Assembly: GCA_964500775.1 (NCBI GenBank)
Contig: CAZCQG010000008.1
Span: 1 to 63,388, forward strand
Reading direction: 5' to 3'
Origin: CAZCQG01 sp964500775
GTDB lineage: Bacteria; Campylobacterota; Campylobacteria; Campylobacterales; CAZCQG01
Length of the DNA stretch: 63,388 nucleotides
Below the pieces are notes generated by a model. That model was not told the origin of the DNA. It made no database searches and worked only from the letters and a program-made list of their open reading frames with translations. Shown here in pieces: positions 18,390 through 26,241 of this stretch; positions within the stretch are counted from its first letter, which is position 1; every line of letters begins with the position of its first letter. Made by a program: the position numbers and the translations under genes.

Positions 18390-20231
18390 ATGCAAAACTT
18401 GCAGTACCTCCACAGAATAGTCGAGTGTGATAATATCATCAAAGCGCTAAAAAGCTATGCCGAAGCCAAAGAGGTGCCTATCGCCGAACTCGATTTCGTC
18501 CTAGAGAGAATATCTCTTTTCGTCAAAGAAGAAGAGAAAGGAGAGTTCGTCAGAGCGGACGACAATATGTTGCTCAAGCTAGGAGAGAGTGACTTTCTCA
18601 ATAAACCAGAACTCAAAATCATCCAACGCTACGACATAGGTATTATAAAAGCTAAACACGATTCCTCTAAGCCTCGCGTGTTGCTTGCCGCCAATAAAAT
18701 GCTCACAAAAGCCTTTGCCGTCATCAAGTACCCAAAAAGCGAATATTTCGATGAATTAGAGCAGTTTTTATTTGATGAAATACTCAAACTCAAAGCGAGA
18801 AACGATTTTATAATAAACTCTAAAGACAATGCGTTAGAACGTGATGTCAAAGAGTATTGCAAATTTTTAAAGAACGGGGAAAAACTTGAGGATTTTAAGA
18901 TTCCCATCGGTTTTGCACCCGAGCCCAAAGCTACCGTCGATGCAAAAATCGACTACAAGTATCTCAAAACCGCCCAAGGCGCATGCCATTTGGAATCGCC
19001 CGGAGAAGCCAACTGCCTCATAAGCGTAAAAAAAGATCAGATTCTTATCACCTATCATAAACCGGTCAAAGGGGATAACGGGAGAAACTGCAAAGGAGAA
19101 TTTATCCTCGCTCCCGATCCGCTCGAAGAGGTTAAAATCGATTTTGACGTTGATAATACAATCAAAAAAGAGGATAACGGCGATACGGTCGATTACGTTG
19201 CGACGATAGCGGGTTTTTTAAAATCCGACAAAAATAGATTTACGATAGAAAAAGAGCTCTCTCTCGCAGACATCAGCCTCGCAAATACGGGTTCGATACT
19301 CGCAGATCTTGATTCCGATACTAAAATAAAAGCCGGAACGGGGGATATGCTCAAAGATGCGGTGGGTGAAGGGATACACATCAAGGTCTCGCAAGTCGAA
19401 ATCGAGGGGAATCTCGCCAATAATACCCAAATCATCGCCAATAAAATTGTTATCAACGGTCAATCACATAAGAACTCGCGACTAGAGGCAAAAGAGATCG
19501 ATGTGGATGTGCACAGAGGTCTTATCGTAGGGGACGAAGTAAACGTCAATAGACTTGAGCACGGCGAGATAGAGGGGCGCACGGTGAGGATAAAAAAACT
19601 CATGGGAGGTGTCGTCAAAGCCAAAGAGATCTACGTCGAAGAGCTCCTCTCGCACGCAGAATTGTTTGCTTCAAAGCTTATCGACATCGAACAAATAAAA
19701 GGGGAGGAGAACTGGCTCACGATAGATCCCGCCGCATACTTTAAAGACAGAATCGAGATAGAGCTTTTAAAAAAAGAGCAGCACGACTTCCAGAGCGCCA
19801 TAAGCAAACTCCAAGAAGATTACCGAAAAGATGTCGATCTCATTAATCGGACAAAATTTACGATAGAAAAAATCGTCAATGAAATAAAAGTGATGAAGCA
19901 AAACAACCAACAACCGCCCAAGCTCTACGTCCAAAAGATACAAGAGTACAAAGAAGCACTCAACGACGCAAAAGAAAAAAGCTTGGAGATCGAGAGTATC
20001 AAAAGAGATCTGCAAGCGACAAACGCAAAAATCGTGAAAATCCAAGCGGAATCCGAAGATGCGAAAATCATCACCCATTCACCCTATGTGGGCTACAACG
20101 AAGTCCACTTTCTCCAACTTGAACCCAAAAACGATTTCGTCAAAAAACCTCTCGGAAAAATGGATGTGCTCAAACTCGTAGAAAACGACGACGGCACAAA
20201 AGAGATAAAAAGCTTTAGCTTGGCAGAATAA
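18390..20231 (+). CDS. FapA/DUF342-family protein
   Basis: 613 residues. The N-terminal third is alpha/beta. The middle (about 200-440) has repeated short strands ending in Gly/Asn turns, a beta-helix-like pattern typical of the DUF342/FapA family (GDNGRNCKGEF, KEIDVDVHRGLIVGDEV). The C-terminal third is a strong coiled coil (about 480-570). In Vibrio FapA the family acts in polar flagellum assembly and in targeting; here the role is inferred from family. It is divergent from murJ with a 79-nt intergenic region. Confidence 0.82.
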   Translation: MQNLQYLHRIVECDNIIKALKSYAEAKEVPIAELDFVLERISLFVKEEEKGEFVRADDNMLLKLGESDFLNKPELKIIQRYDIGIIKAKHDSSKPRVLLAANKMLTKAFAVIKYPKSEYFDELEQFLFDEILKLKARNDFIINSKDNALERDVKEYCKFLKNGEKLEDFKIPIGFAPEPKATVDAKIDYKYLKTAQGACHLESPGEANCLISVKKDQILITYHKPVKGDNGRNCKGEFILAPDPLEEVKIDFDVDNTIKKEDNGDTVDYVATIAGFLKSDKNRFTIEKELSLADISLANTGSILADLDSDTKIKAGTGDMLKDAVGEGIHIKVSQVEIEGNLANNTQIIANKIVINGQSHKNSRLEAKEIDVDVHRGLIVGDEVNVNRLEHGEIEGRTVRIKKLMGGVVKAKEIYVEELLSHAELFASKLIDIEQIKGEENWLTIDPAAYFKDRIEIELLKKEQHDFQSAISKLQEDYRKDVDLINRTKFTIEKIVNEIKVMKQNNQQPPKLYVQKIQEYKEALNDAKEKSLEIESIKRDLQATNAKIVKIQAESEDAKIITHSPYVGYNEVHFLQLEPKNDFVKKPLGKMDVLKLVENDDGTKEIKSFSLAE

Positions 20232-20265
20232 CCGTTGAATTTTTAATATACAAGGCAAAAAAATA

Positions 20266-20820
20266 ATGATAGTAGGAATAGAAGGCGAAGTGATAAAAAA
20301 AGAGCCCACCCAGCTCTATATAAAGACCCACGGTCTCGTCTACGAGGTGAGCGTATCGCTCAATTGCAGTGCAAAATGCGAGGGGAAAAATATTTTTTTA
20401 TACACCACGTTTATCGTGCGTGAAGACGGACACAAGCTCTTTGGATTCTACAATGAAAGCGAAAAACTCCTCTTTGACACCCTCATAAAAATAAACGGCG
20501 TAGGTCCAAAAGTCGCACTCGCGATATGCTCCTCCTTTACGCCTGAAAGCTTCAGCGAAGCGCTCTATAAAAAAGATGTCAATCTCCTAAAAAAAGTACC
20601 GGGAATCGGACCTAAAAGTGCAAGTAGAATCCTCGTAGAGCTCTCCGAATTCATCGTAGATTCCGTCGGTTCCAAGGGGGCATCGTTCAACGAAGCGATG
20701 CTGGCATTGGAATCGCTAGGATTTAAAAAAGAGCAGATTCAAGGGGTACTCGCCAAGATCGAGGGGGGAAGTACGGCTGAAATCGTCAAAGAGGCACTGA
20801 AGGCGTTGCAGCGGTTGTAA
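20266..20820 (+). CDS. ruvA: Holliday junction branch migration protein RuvA
   Basis: 184 residues. MIVGIEGEVI opens the OB-fold domain, INGVGPKVALAI and VPGIGPKSASRILVEL are the two helix-hairpin-helix motifs that hold junction DNA, and the C-terminal three-helix domain (to the end) is the RuvB-binding part. The length is slightly short but normal for Campylobacterota. Confidence 0.95.
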   Translation: MIVGIEGEVIKKEPTQLYIKTHGLVYEVSVSLNCSAKCEGKNIFLYTTFIVREDGHKLFGFYNESEKLLFDTLIKINGVGPKVALAICSSFTPESFSEALYKKDVNLLKKVPGIGPKSASRILVELSEFIVDSVGSKGASFNEAMLALESLGFKKEQIQGVLAKIEGGSTAEIVKEALKALQRL

Positions 20821-20833
20821 ACCGTGCTATAAT
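20806..20833 (+). promoter_or_regulatory. Probable promoter of the YafQ-type TA pair
   Basis: TTGCAG (20806-20811) and TATAAT (20828-20833) are separated by 16 nt, overlapping the 3' end of ruvA and ending 24 nt before the antitoxin ATG. It gives the TA pair its own transcription start. Confidence 0.6.
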
Positions 20834-20856
20834 TTCAAAAAACCAAGGATCCAAAA

Positions 20857-21054
20857 ATGCACACGATAGCTATAGAGTGTAGCGATAAAGCATATAGCCA
20901 TATCGTCTATATGGTCGAACATATGCTAAAAAACGAAGCGCACATCATAGACGACAAAAGAAACGAACCAAACGAAGAATCTAAAAAGATTTTTATGGAG
21001 ATAAAAGAAGGGAAAAACGTAGAAGCGTTTGATCTCAAAGAACTCAAAAGATGA
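20857..21054 (+). CDS. Putative antitoxin of YafQ-type pair
   Basis: 65 residues, acidic in its C-terminal half, mostly helical. It overlaps the toxin start by 4 nt (ATGA), the usual antitoxin-toxin arrangement. No DNA-binding motif is obvious (it is not clearly RelB/DinJ-like), so function is inferred from the partner. It has its own promoter and lies between ruvA and ddl, which are commonly neighbours in relatives, so the pair looks inserted. Confidence 0.7.
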   Translation: MHTIAIECSDKAYSHIVYMVEHMLKNEAHIIDDKRNEPNEESKKIFMEIKEGKNVEAFDLKELKR

Positions 21055-21317
21055 CGATCAAACGCCACAAAGTTTTTTTGAAAGAGTTTGCAAACGCAAG
21101 ATTGACCGACGGACAATTTGAAAAATTTATCTCCTATATCTACAATCTCAAAAATGACCTCCCTCTCCCGCCCGAAGCCAAAGACCACGCATTAAAAGGC
21201 GAATGGCAAGATTTTAGAGAGTGTCATTTGGGCGGCGATATGCTACTGGTTTATTATGAAAGCGATGAAGAGATCACTTTGGCGAGAATCGGGACGCATA
21301 ATCAAGTTTTTAAATAA
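21051..21317 (+). CDS. YafQ-family RelE-fold toxin (mRNA interferase)
   Basis: 88 residues. The order DHALKGEWQDFRECHLGGDM LLVYY then LARIGTH is the YafQ pattern: the His-Leu-Lys-Gly-Glu stretch, the central Arg and His and a final Gly-Thr-His with the catalytic histidine. YafQ toxins cut mRNA at the ribosome. It overlaps its antitoxin by 4 nt. Length and motifs are intact, so it is probably functional. Confidence 0.88.
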   Translation: MTIKRHKVFLKEFANARLTDGQFEKFISYIYNLKNDLPLPPEAKDHALKGEWQDFRECHLGGDMLLVYYESDEEITLARIGTHNQVFK

Positions 21318-21390
21318 AATACAAAACCCACTTCTTTAACCCTCTCCGTGATAAAATTACAAAATTTTTATCCAAACCAAAAGGCTATTT

Positions 21391-22419
21391 ATGAGCATCG
21401 CCCTCTTTTTCGGCGGTAGCAGCTATGAGCATGAGATAAGCATAGTGAGCGCCGTCTCTTTGAGCAAAAAATTAAGCATCCCTTTGCAACTTCTCTTTAT
21501 CGATAAGAATCGAGAGTTTTACCTCATCGACCAAAATAATTTCAACGCCAAGCTCTTTAGCTCGGGCAAGTATAAAAAAGAGAAAAGGGTCGAATTTAAA
21601 GACGGCGGATTCTATACTAAGGGGCTATTCGGCGCTAGCAGAATCGAGTTTGAACTCGCGATAAACCTCGTACACGGCAGAGACGGAGAAGACGGGAAAT
21701 TAGCGAGTATCTTTGATTTTTTCGGGATTCCATATATCGGACCGAGACTAGAGGCGAGTGCGATAAGCTTTGACAAACTCCTCACCAAACACTACGCCAA
21801 GGAGCGGGGCGTTGCGGTGTTAGATTTTGAAAGTCTTAGGCGAGGACAAAAGCCCTCCCTCCCCTTGCCGCTCATCGTGAAGCCCGCGAGGCTTGGTAGC
21901 TCCATCGGGCTTGGTATCGCCAAGGAAATTTCGGAGCTAGACTACGCACTAGACGTGGCGTATGAGTTTGATAGCGAACTCCTCGTAGAGCCCTACATCG
22001 AAAATATCAAAGAGTACAACCTCGCGGGATACAAAGGGGAAGAGTTTAGATTCTCCATCATCGAGGAGCCAAAAAAAGAGGGGCATCTAGACTTTGACAA
22101 AAAATACCTCGATTTCGGACGAAGCGAAACGATCGCCCAAGCCCAATTACCAAAAGAGATTCAAGAAGGAATCAAAGAGGCGTTTAAAAAACTCTACGAA
22201 AATATGTTTGAAGGGGCTATCATCCGCTGCGACTTTTTTGTACACGAAGGCAAAATCTATTTAAATGAAATAAACCCCATCCCGGGCAGCTTGGCAAACT
22301 ACCTCTTTGAAGATATACAAAGTGCCGTCGTAGAGATAGCAAAATATCTCCCGAGTGAAAAAAAGATAGACGTAGGCTACCTCTACATCGATAAGATAAA
22401 TAGCGCAAAAGGAAAGTGA
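21391..22419 (+). CDS. ddl: D-alanine--D-alanine ligase
   Basis: 342-residue ATP-grasp enzyme that makes D-Ala-D-Ala for peptidoglycan. FFGGSSYEHEISIVSA is the N-terminal signature, VHGRDGEDGKL the substrate site, VKPARLGSSIGLG the ATP-binding loop and YLNEINPIPGSL the metal site. AAAAGGCTATTT precedes the ATG. It leads a cell-wall group with murF. Confidence 0.96.
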   Translation: MSIALFFGGSSYEHEISIVSAVSLSKKLSIPLQLLFIDKNREFYLIDQNNFNAKLFSSGKYKKEKRVEFKDGGFYTKGLFGASRIEFELAINLVHGRDGEDGKLASIFDFFGIPYIGPRLEASAISFDKLLTKHYAKERGVAVLDFESLRRGQKPSLPLPLIVKPARLGSSIGLGIAKEISELDYALDVAYEFDSELLVEPYIENIKEYNLAGYKGEEFRFSIIEEPKKEGHLDFDKKYLDFGRSETIAQAQLPKEIQEGIKEAFKKLYENMFEGAIIRCDFFVHEGKIYLNEINPIPGSLANYLFEDIQSAVVEIAKYLPSEKKIDVGYLYIDKINSAKGK

Positions 22420-22420
22420 T

Positions 22421-23125
22421 ATAGCGTTACGTATTATCGCCTACAACGGCGCGGAATTCCCGATAAGCTATGATCTCTCAAACCCGACGAATGAAGAATC
22501 GATCCTTTTTTTACACGGCTGGGGGAGCAACAAGGAGTTGATGAAGAAGGCGTTTGGCGGGTGTTTTTCAGAGTATTGCCACATCTATATCGATATGCCC
22601 GGCTTTGGTGTTTCGGAAAATGAAAATGCACTCCAAACCGCAGACTACAAAGCCATCTTGCAACTTTTCTTGGAATCTATCGGCAAAAACCCAAAAATGA
22701 TTCTCGGACACTCTTTCGGCGGCAAAGTCGCTACGCTCCTCGCCCCGCCGCACCTCGTACTTCTCGGTAGCGCAGGAATCAAAACCGAAAAATCATTAAA
22801 AACCAAAACCAAGATACAAGCGGCAAAACTTTTAAAACCGCTTTTGGGCGGAAGTGTACGCAAGCTCTTTGCCTCTAGCGACGCGAAAGATATGAACGAA
22901 GGGATGTATCAGACTTTCAAAAACGTGGTAGACGAAGATTTTAGTGACGCATTTGCCGCATTTGAGGGTGATTGCGCTATATTTTGGGGCAGAGACGACA
23001 CCGCTACGCCCTTAGCATCCGGTCAAAAAATCGCTTCGCTCATAAAAGGGAGTAAATTCCACATCTTGGAGGGCGACCACTACTTTTTTTTGGACAAAGG
23101 TAAAGATATAGAAAAGTTATTATAA
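22421..23125 (+). CDS. alpha/beta hydrolase with non-canonical start
   Basis: Motifs: FLHGWGSNKE (HG oxyanion region) and GHSFGGK with the nucleophile Ser; an Asp (GRDDTATP) and a late His (EGDHYFF) complete the triad. The HGWG motif lies upstream of any ATG, so translation must begin earlier than the TTG at 22538. The frame opens after a stop at 22397-22399. The only well-placed signal is AGGAAAG (22410-22416), which fits an ATA codon at 22421, 1 nt after the ddl stop. That gives 234 residues beginning (M)ALRIIAYNG. Substrate unknown; the neighbours are ddl and murF. Confidence 0.75.
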   Translation: MALRIIAYNGAEFPISYDLSNPTNEESILFLHGWGSNKELMKKAFGGCFSEYCHIYIDMPGFGVSENENALQTADYKAILQLFLESIGKNPKMILGHSFGGKVATLLAPPHLVLLGSAGIKTEKSLKTKTKIQAAKLLKPLLGGSVRKLFASSDAKDMNEGMYQTFKNVVDEDFSDAFAAFEGDCAIFWGRDDTATPLASGQKIASLIKGSKFHILEGDHYFFLDKGKDIEKLL

Positions 23126-23157
23126 AATAAGCTACACACATTATCTTAGGAGTGCTT

Positions 23158-24603
23158 TTGGAATCGCACCAAGTTTTTGATCTTATTACCCATATTTTAT
23201 TTATCGGCGTCCTCGCATACTACACACTCACCAATCTCCAGTGGTATAGCTACAAGATACAAAGAGTAGTATTCCATCACTACAAATTACAATGGCATCT
23301 CCTCTATTTCGTATTGCCGATAGTACTTTATTTTCTCCTAAACGACTTTTTTTACTTCTATTTTTACATCGCGTACATCCCTTCTATCATCCTTTGGACG
23401 TTAAGACTAGACAAAAAGCTCAAATTCACGGGCAGAGTGTATAGATTTATCGCTATTCTCGCTACGCTCACGCTCATAGGTGATGCGCTTTGCTTTTTTA
23501 AATTTGAATGCGATTATTATCCCGTATTGCTTCCGATGATATTTACTTACATCATCTCCTCTCTTAATGAACATATTTTATTAAAAAAATACGCCGAGGC
23601 GGCAAGCGAAAAACTCGCCTCTTTGCACAAACTCCGCATCATTTGCATCACGGGAAGCTATGGCAAAACCAGTCTCAAAAACTTCACGCACCAACTCATA
23701 AAAGATAGCTTTAGGGTCTACTCCACCCCGCGTAGCATCAATACCTATGCGGGAATCGTCGCAGATATAAACGACGGACTGCCCGAGGATGCCGAAATAT
23801 ACATCGCCGAAGCAGGCGCGCGCGTCAAAGGGGACATCGCCCAAATAGCCGAGCTACTCAATCACGACTACGCACTCATCGGTAAAATAGGTGCGCAGCA
23901 TATCGAGTATTTTAAAACGCTCCAAAACATCATCGAGACCAAACTCGAAATCCTCCACAGCGCCAAACTCAAAAAAGCGCTCTACTACAAAGAGAATCAA
24001 GCCAAGATCGAAGACCCGAGAATCTTGAACTATCCCGAAGAGATTCGCAATATAGAATCTACCCTCGATGGGCTAAGCTTTGAGATAAAACTTGATGGGG
24101 AATTTCATAAATTTCATTGCGGCATTCTCGGTGCTTTTAACGCTATTAATATCTCGGGAGCTATCTGTATGGCAAAAGAGCTAGGAGTAGAGATCGAGAC
24201 GATAAAAAGAAGGGTCGCAAACCTCAAGCCCGTAGAGCATAGACTCTGCAAAATGGAAGCACGACAAAAAACCATCATCGATGATAGTTTCAACGGGAAT
24301 CTTGAGGGTATGCTAGAAGGTATCCGCCTCGCCTCGCTTCACAAAGGGAGAAAAGTAATAGTCACTCCGGGTATCGTAGAGAGCGATGACGAATCAAACT
24401 TACGCCTCGCAAAAGCGATAAACGAAGTGTTTGACATCGCTATCATCACGGGCGGAAGAAATATGAATCTACTCAAAAACAATATCGCTCGACCGCAGAA
24501 AATCATCCTCAAAGAGAAATCCAATATGCAAAATGTCTTGCAAGCCGCCACCAAAGAGGGTGACCTCATCCTTTTTGCCAACGACGCACCGAGTTACGTT
24601 TAG
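23158..24603 (+). CDS. murF: MurF-family ligase with N-terminal membrane domain
   Basis: About 481 residues from TTG at 23158 (AGGAG at 23148-23152; a GTG at 23152 is the alternative). The first 145 residues hold four or five hydrophobic segments, unlike E. coli MurF. The catalytic part follows: ITGSYGKTSLKNF (P-loop), TPRSINTYAG, YIAEAGARVKGDI, and KPVEHRLCKMEARQ with DDSFNGN. It should add D-Ala-D-Ala to UDP-MurNAc-tripeptide. The membrane-anchored form is typical of Campylobacterota. The upstream ddl supplies its substrate. Confidence 0.9.
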   Translation: MESHQVFDLITHILFIGVLAYYTLTNLQWYSYKIQRVVFHHYKLQWHLLYFVLPIVLYFLLNDFFYFYFYIAYIPSIILWTLRLDKKLKFTGRVYRFIAILATLTLIGDALCFFKFECDYYPVLLPMIFTYIISSLNEHILLKKYAEAASEKLASLHKLRIICITGSYGKTSLKNFTHQLIKDSFRVYSTPRSINTYAGIVADINDGLPEDAEIYIAEAGARVKGDIAQIAELLNHDYALIGKIGAQHIEYFKTLQNIIETKLEILHSAKLKKALYYKENQAKIEDPRILNYPEEIRNIESTLDGLSFEIKLDGEFHKFHCGILGAFNAINISGAICMAKELGVEIETIKRRVANLKPVEHRLCKMEARQKTIIDDSFNGNLEGMLEGIRLASLHKGRKVIVTPGIVESDDESNLRLAKAINEVFDIAIITGGRNMNLLKNNIARPQKIILKEKSNMQNVLQAATKEGDLILFANDAPSYV

Positions 24604-24614
24604 GAATCTTGTCC

Positions 24615-25103
24615 GTGGAGCACCTCTATTCCCCTTGGCGTAGCGATTATTTTCACGAAAAGCGTGAGGGGTGCACCTTTTGCCGCATCTATGCACAAAG
24701 CGATAAAGATGCGGAAAATCACACCTTGTACCGCGACGAACACTGCTTTATGGTGATGAATCGCTACCCTTACACGCCGGGACATTTTATGATCATCCCA
24801 AAAGCCCACGTAGATAATCCAAACGACATAGAGGATGATGTTTGGCTCCATATCTCGAAACTCTCCAAAATCGGATACAAAACCCTTATGGAGTTTGGAG
24901 CCAGAGGGGTAAATATCGGACTTAACATCGGACTAGATGCGGGTGCGGGCATCCCCGAACATCTCCATATGCACCTCGTCCCCCGTTGGGTAGGCGATAC
25001 CAATTTCATCACCGCTATCGGGAACAGTCGGATTTACGGTGTTGATTTTGACGACATCTACAAAAAACTCCAAGCCATCCTTTTAAAGAATCTCAAATGT
25101 TGA
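24615..25103 (+). CDS. HIT-family protein (Ap4A-type hydrolase/phosphorylase)
   Basis: 162 residues from GTG at 24615 (MEHLYSPWRSDYF); a TTG at 24609 is possible but too close to the AGGAA. EHLHMHLVPRW is the histidine triad. CTFCRIYA gives two cysteines near residue 20 that may bind zinc with later histidines. The family hydrolyses dinucleoside polyphosphates or nucleoside phosphoramidates; the substrate is not known. It overlaps the next gene by 7 nt. Confidence 0.9.
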   Translation: MEHLYSPWRSDYFHEKREGCTFCRIYAQSDKDAENHTLYRDEHCFMVMNRYPYTPGHFMIIPKAHVDNPNDIEDDVWLHISKLSKIGYKTLMEFGARGVNIGLNIGLDAGAGIPEHLHMHLVPRWVGDTNFITAIGNSRIYGVDFDDIYKKLQAILLKNLKC

Positions 25104-26149
25104 CCAAAAATAGGGACTACCTCGGTTATACCGTTATAGTAGCGCTCATTGTTTGCGGCTATATCTTCACGCCATTTTTAAAATATTTTGCCGTAGCGAT
25201 GATACTCTCTATCTCTTCCGCACCGATATTCGTCCATGTAAGAGGGAGAACCTCCTTCGGAAAAAAGGCACTGGTTTCGATAGGAATCACACTTTTTGCC
25301 ATAATGTTCCTCTTTTTCCCGCTCCTCTATCTTGCGACCTTTTTTGCGGGCGGCGGGATGGATATAAAACAAATGAGCGATTCGATAAAAGAGCTCTCGC
25401 AAGAAGCCAACGGCTATTTGGATACTATACCCGAGGTGTTCCTCCCCGTACTCCAAAGCGTCAAAGACACGATTTTGAGCACCAATAGCGCCAAAGCCAT
25501 CGGTGAGTTTTTGCTTGGAATCTTCAAGGGGTTTGGCAAAGTGGTATATGACTCGATTTTCATCGTAGTGTTTTTCACTATTTTCAACCTCTACGGCTAC
25601 TCTATCTTCCGAAACATCTACGCTCTCATTCCGATAAAAGCAGACGACAAAAGGCAAGTGATCAAAAACGGCTACGGCACTATCTCGCTCATCCTTTATA
25701 GCTCTCTATTTAATATCTTTGCGATGGGTTTTGCGTTTGGGATCTTTATAGCCCTTATCTCCGATCTCGACGCGCTGATGTTTGGTCTGCTTGCGGGCTT
25801 TAGTTCCATCATCCCCGTCATCGGCGGCGTGCTTATCTATCTCCCCGTTTCGCTTTATTTCGTGAGTGAAGGGGAGGTCGCAAAAGCTATCATCACCGTC
25901 CTTTACGGTGCAGTATTTATGGGCTTTTTTATAGACAGTATCCTCCGTGTCCTTTTCATCCGTTACACCAAAAAAGCGCTTGACATCAAAAGCAACATCA
26001 ACGAAATCACTATTATCTTCTCGATGTTCGCAGGGGTGAGCACGTTGGGATTTTGGGGTATCATCATAGGTCCGGCGACCGTGTCGATGCTTTTAGCGCT
26101 CATCCATTCTAAGCGGTATCGGTTTGAAAACGAGGTATCGAAACGCTAA
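25097..26149 (+). CDS. AI-2E/PerM-family transporter
   Basis: 350-residue membrane protein with about eight hydrophobic segments: two at the N terminus, a soluble stretch (about 95-150), then the rest including AGFSSIIPVIGGVLIYLPV, the family signature. The family includes TqsA and YdiK exporters and Na+(Li+)/H+ antiporters, so the substrate is open. It overlaps the HIT gene and is followed by a 30-codon ORF at a TAATG junction. Confidence 0.88.
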   Translation: MLTKNRDYLGYTVIVALIVCGYIFTPFLKYFAVAMILSISSAPIFVHVRGRTSFGKKALVSIGITLFAIMFLFFPLLYLATFFAGGGMDIKQMSDSIKELSQEANGYLDTIPEVFLPVLQSVKDTILSTNSAKAIGEFLLGIFKGFGKVVYDSIFIVVFFTIFNLYGYSIFRNIYALIPIKADDKRQVIKNGYGTISLILYSSLFNIFAMGFAFGIFIALISDLDALMFGLLAGFSSIIPVIGGVLIYLPVSLYFVSEGEVAKAIITVLYGAVFMGFFIDSILRVLFIRYTKKALDIKSNINEITIIFSMFAGVSTLGFWGIIIGPATVSMLLALIHSKRYRFENEVSKR

Positions 26150-26241
26150 TGGTCGATATACACGCATTCGCCCTTGAAACCGCCGTATTTGCATTGATTG
26201 CGGCGGGATTGTTGTGGTATCGAAGTAAACTAAAAGACTAG
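26149..26241 (+). CDS. 30-residue single-pass membrane microprotein
   Basis: The ATG overlaps the stop of the transporter gene by 1 nt (TAATG), so translation could be coupled. The product MVDIHAFALETAVFALIAAG continues to a WYRSKLKD end: one transmembrane helix with a basic C terminus. It overlaps the last 4 nt of the convergent DUF1566 gene. No homologue is known to me; it is short enough to be chance, though the sequence looks like a real membrane helix. Confidence 0.5.
   Translation: MVDIHAFALETAVFALIAAGLLWYRSKLKD

Noticed and set aside
22538..23125. Hydrolase starting at TTG 22538
   Set aside because: It would remove the HGWG motif and first strand of the fold, which are present in frame upstream.
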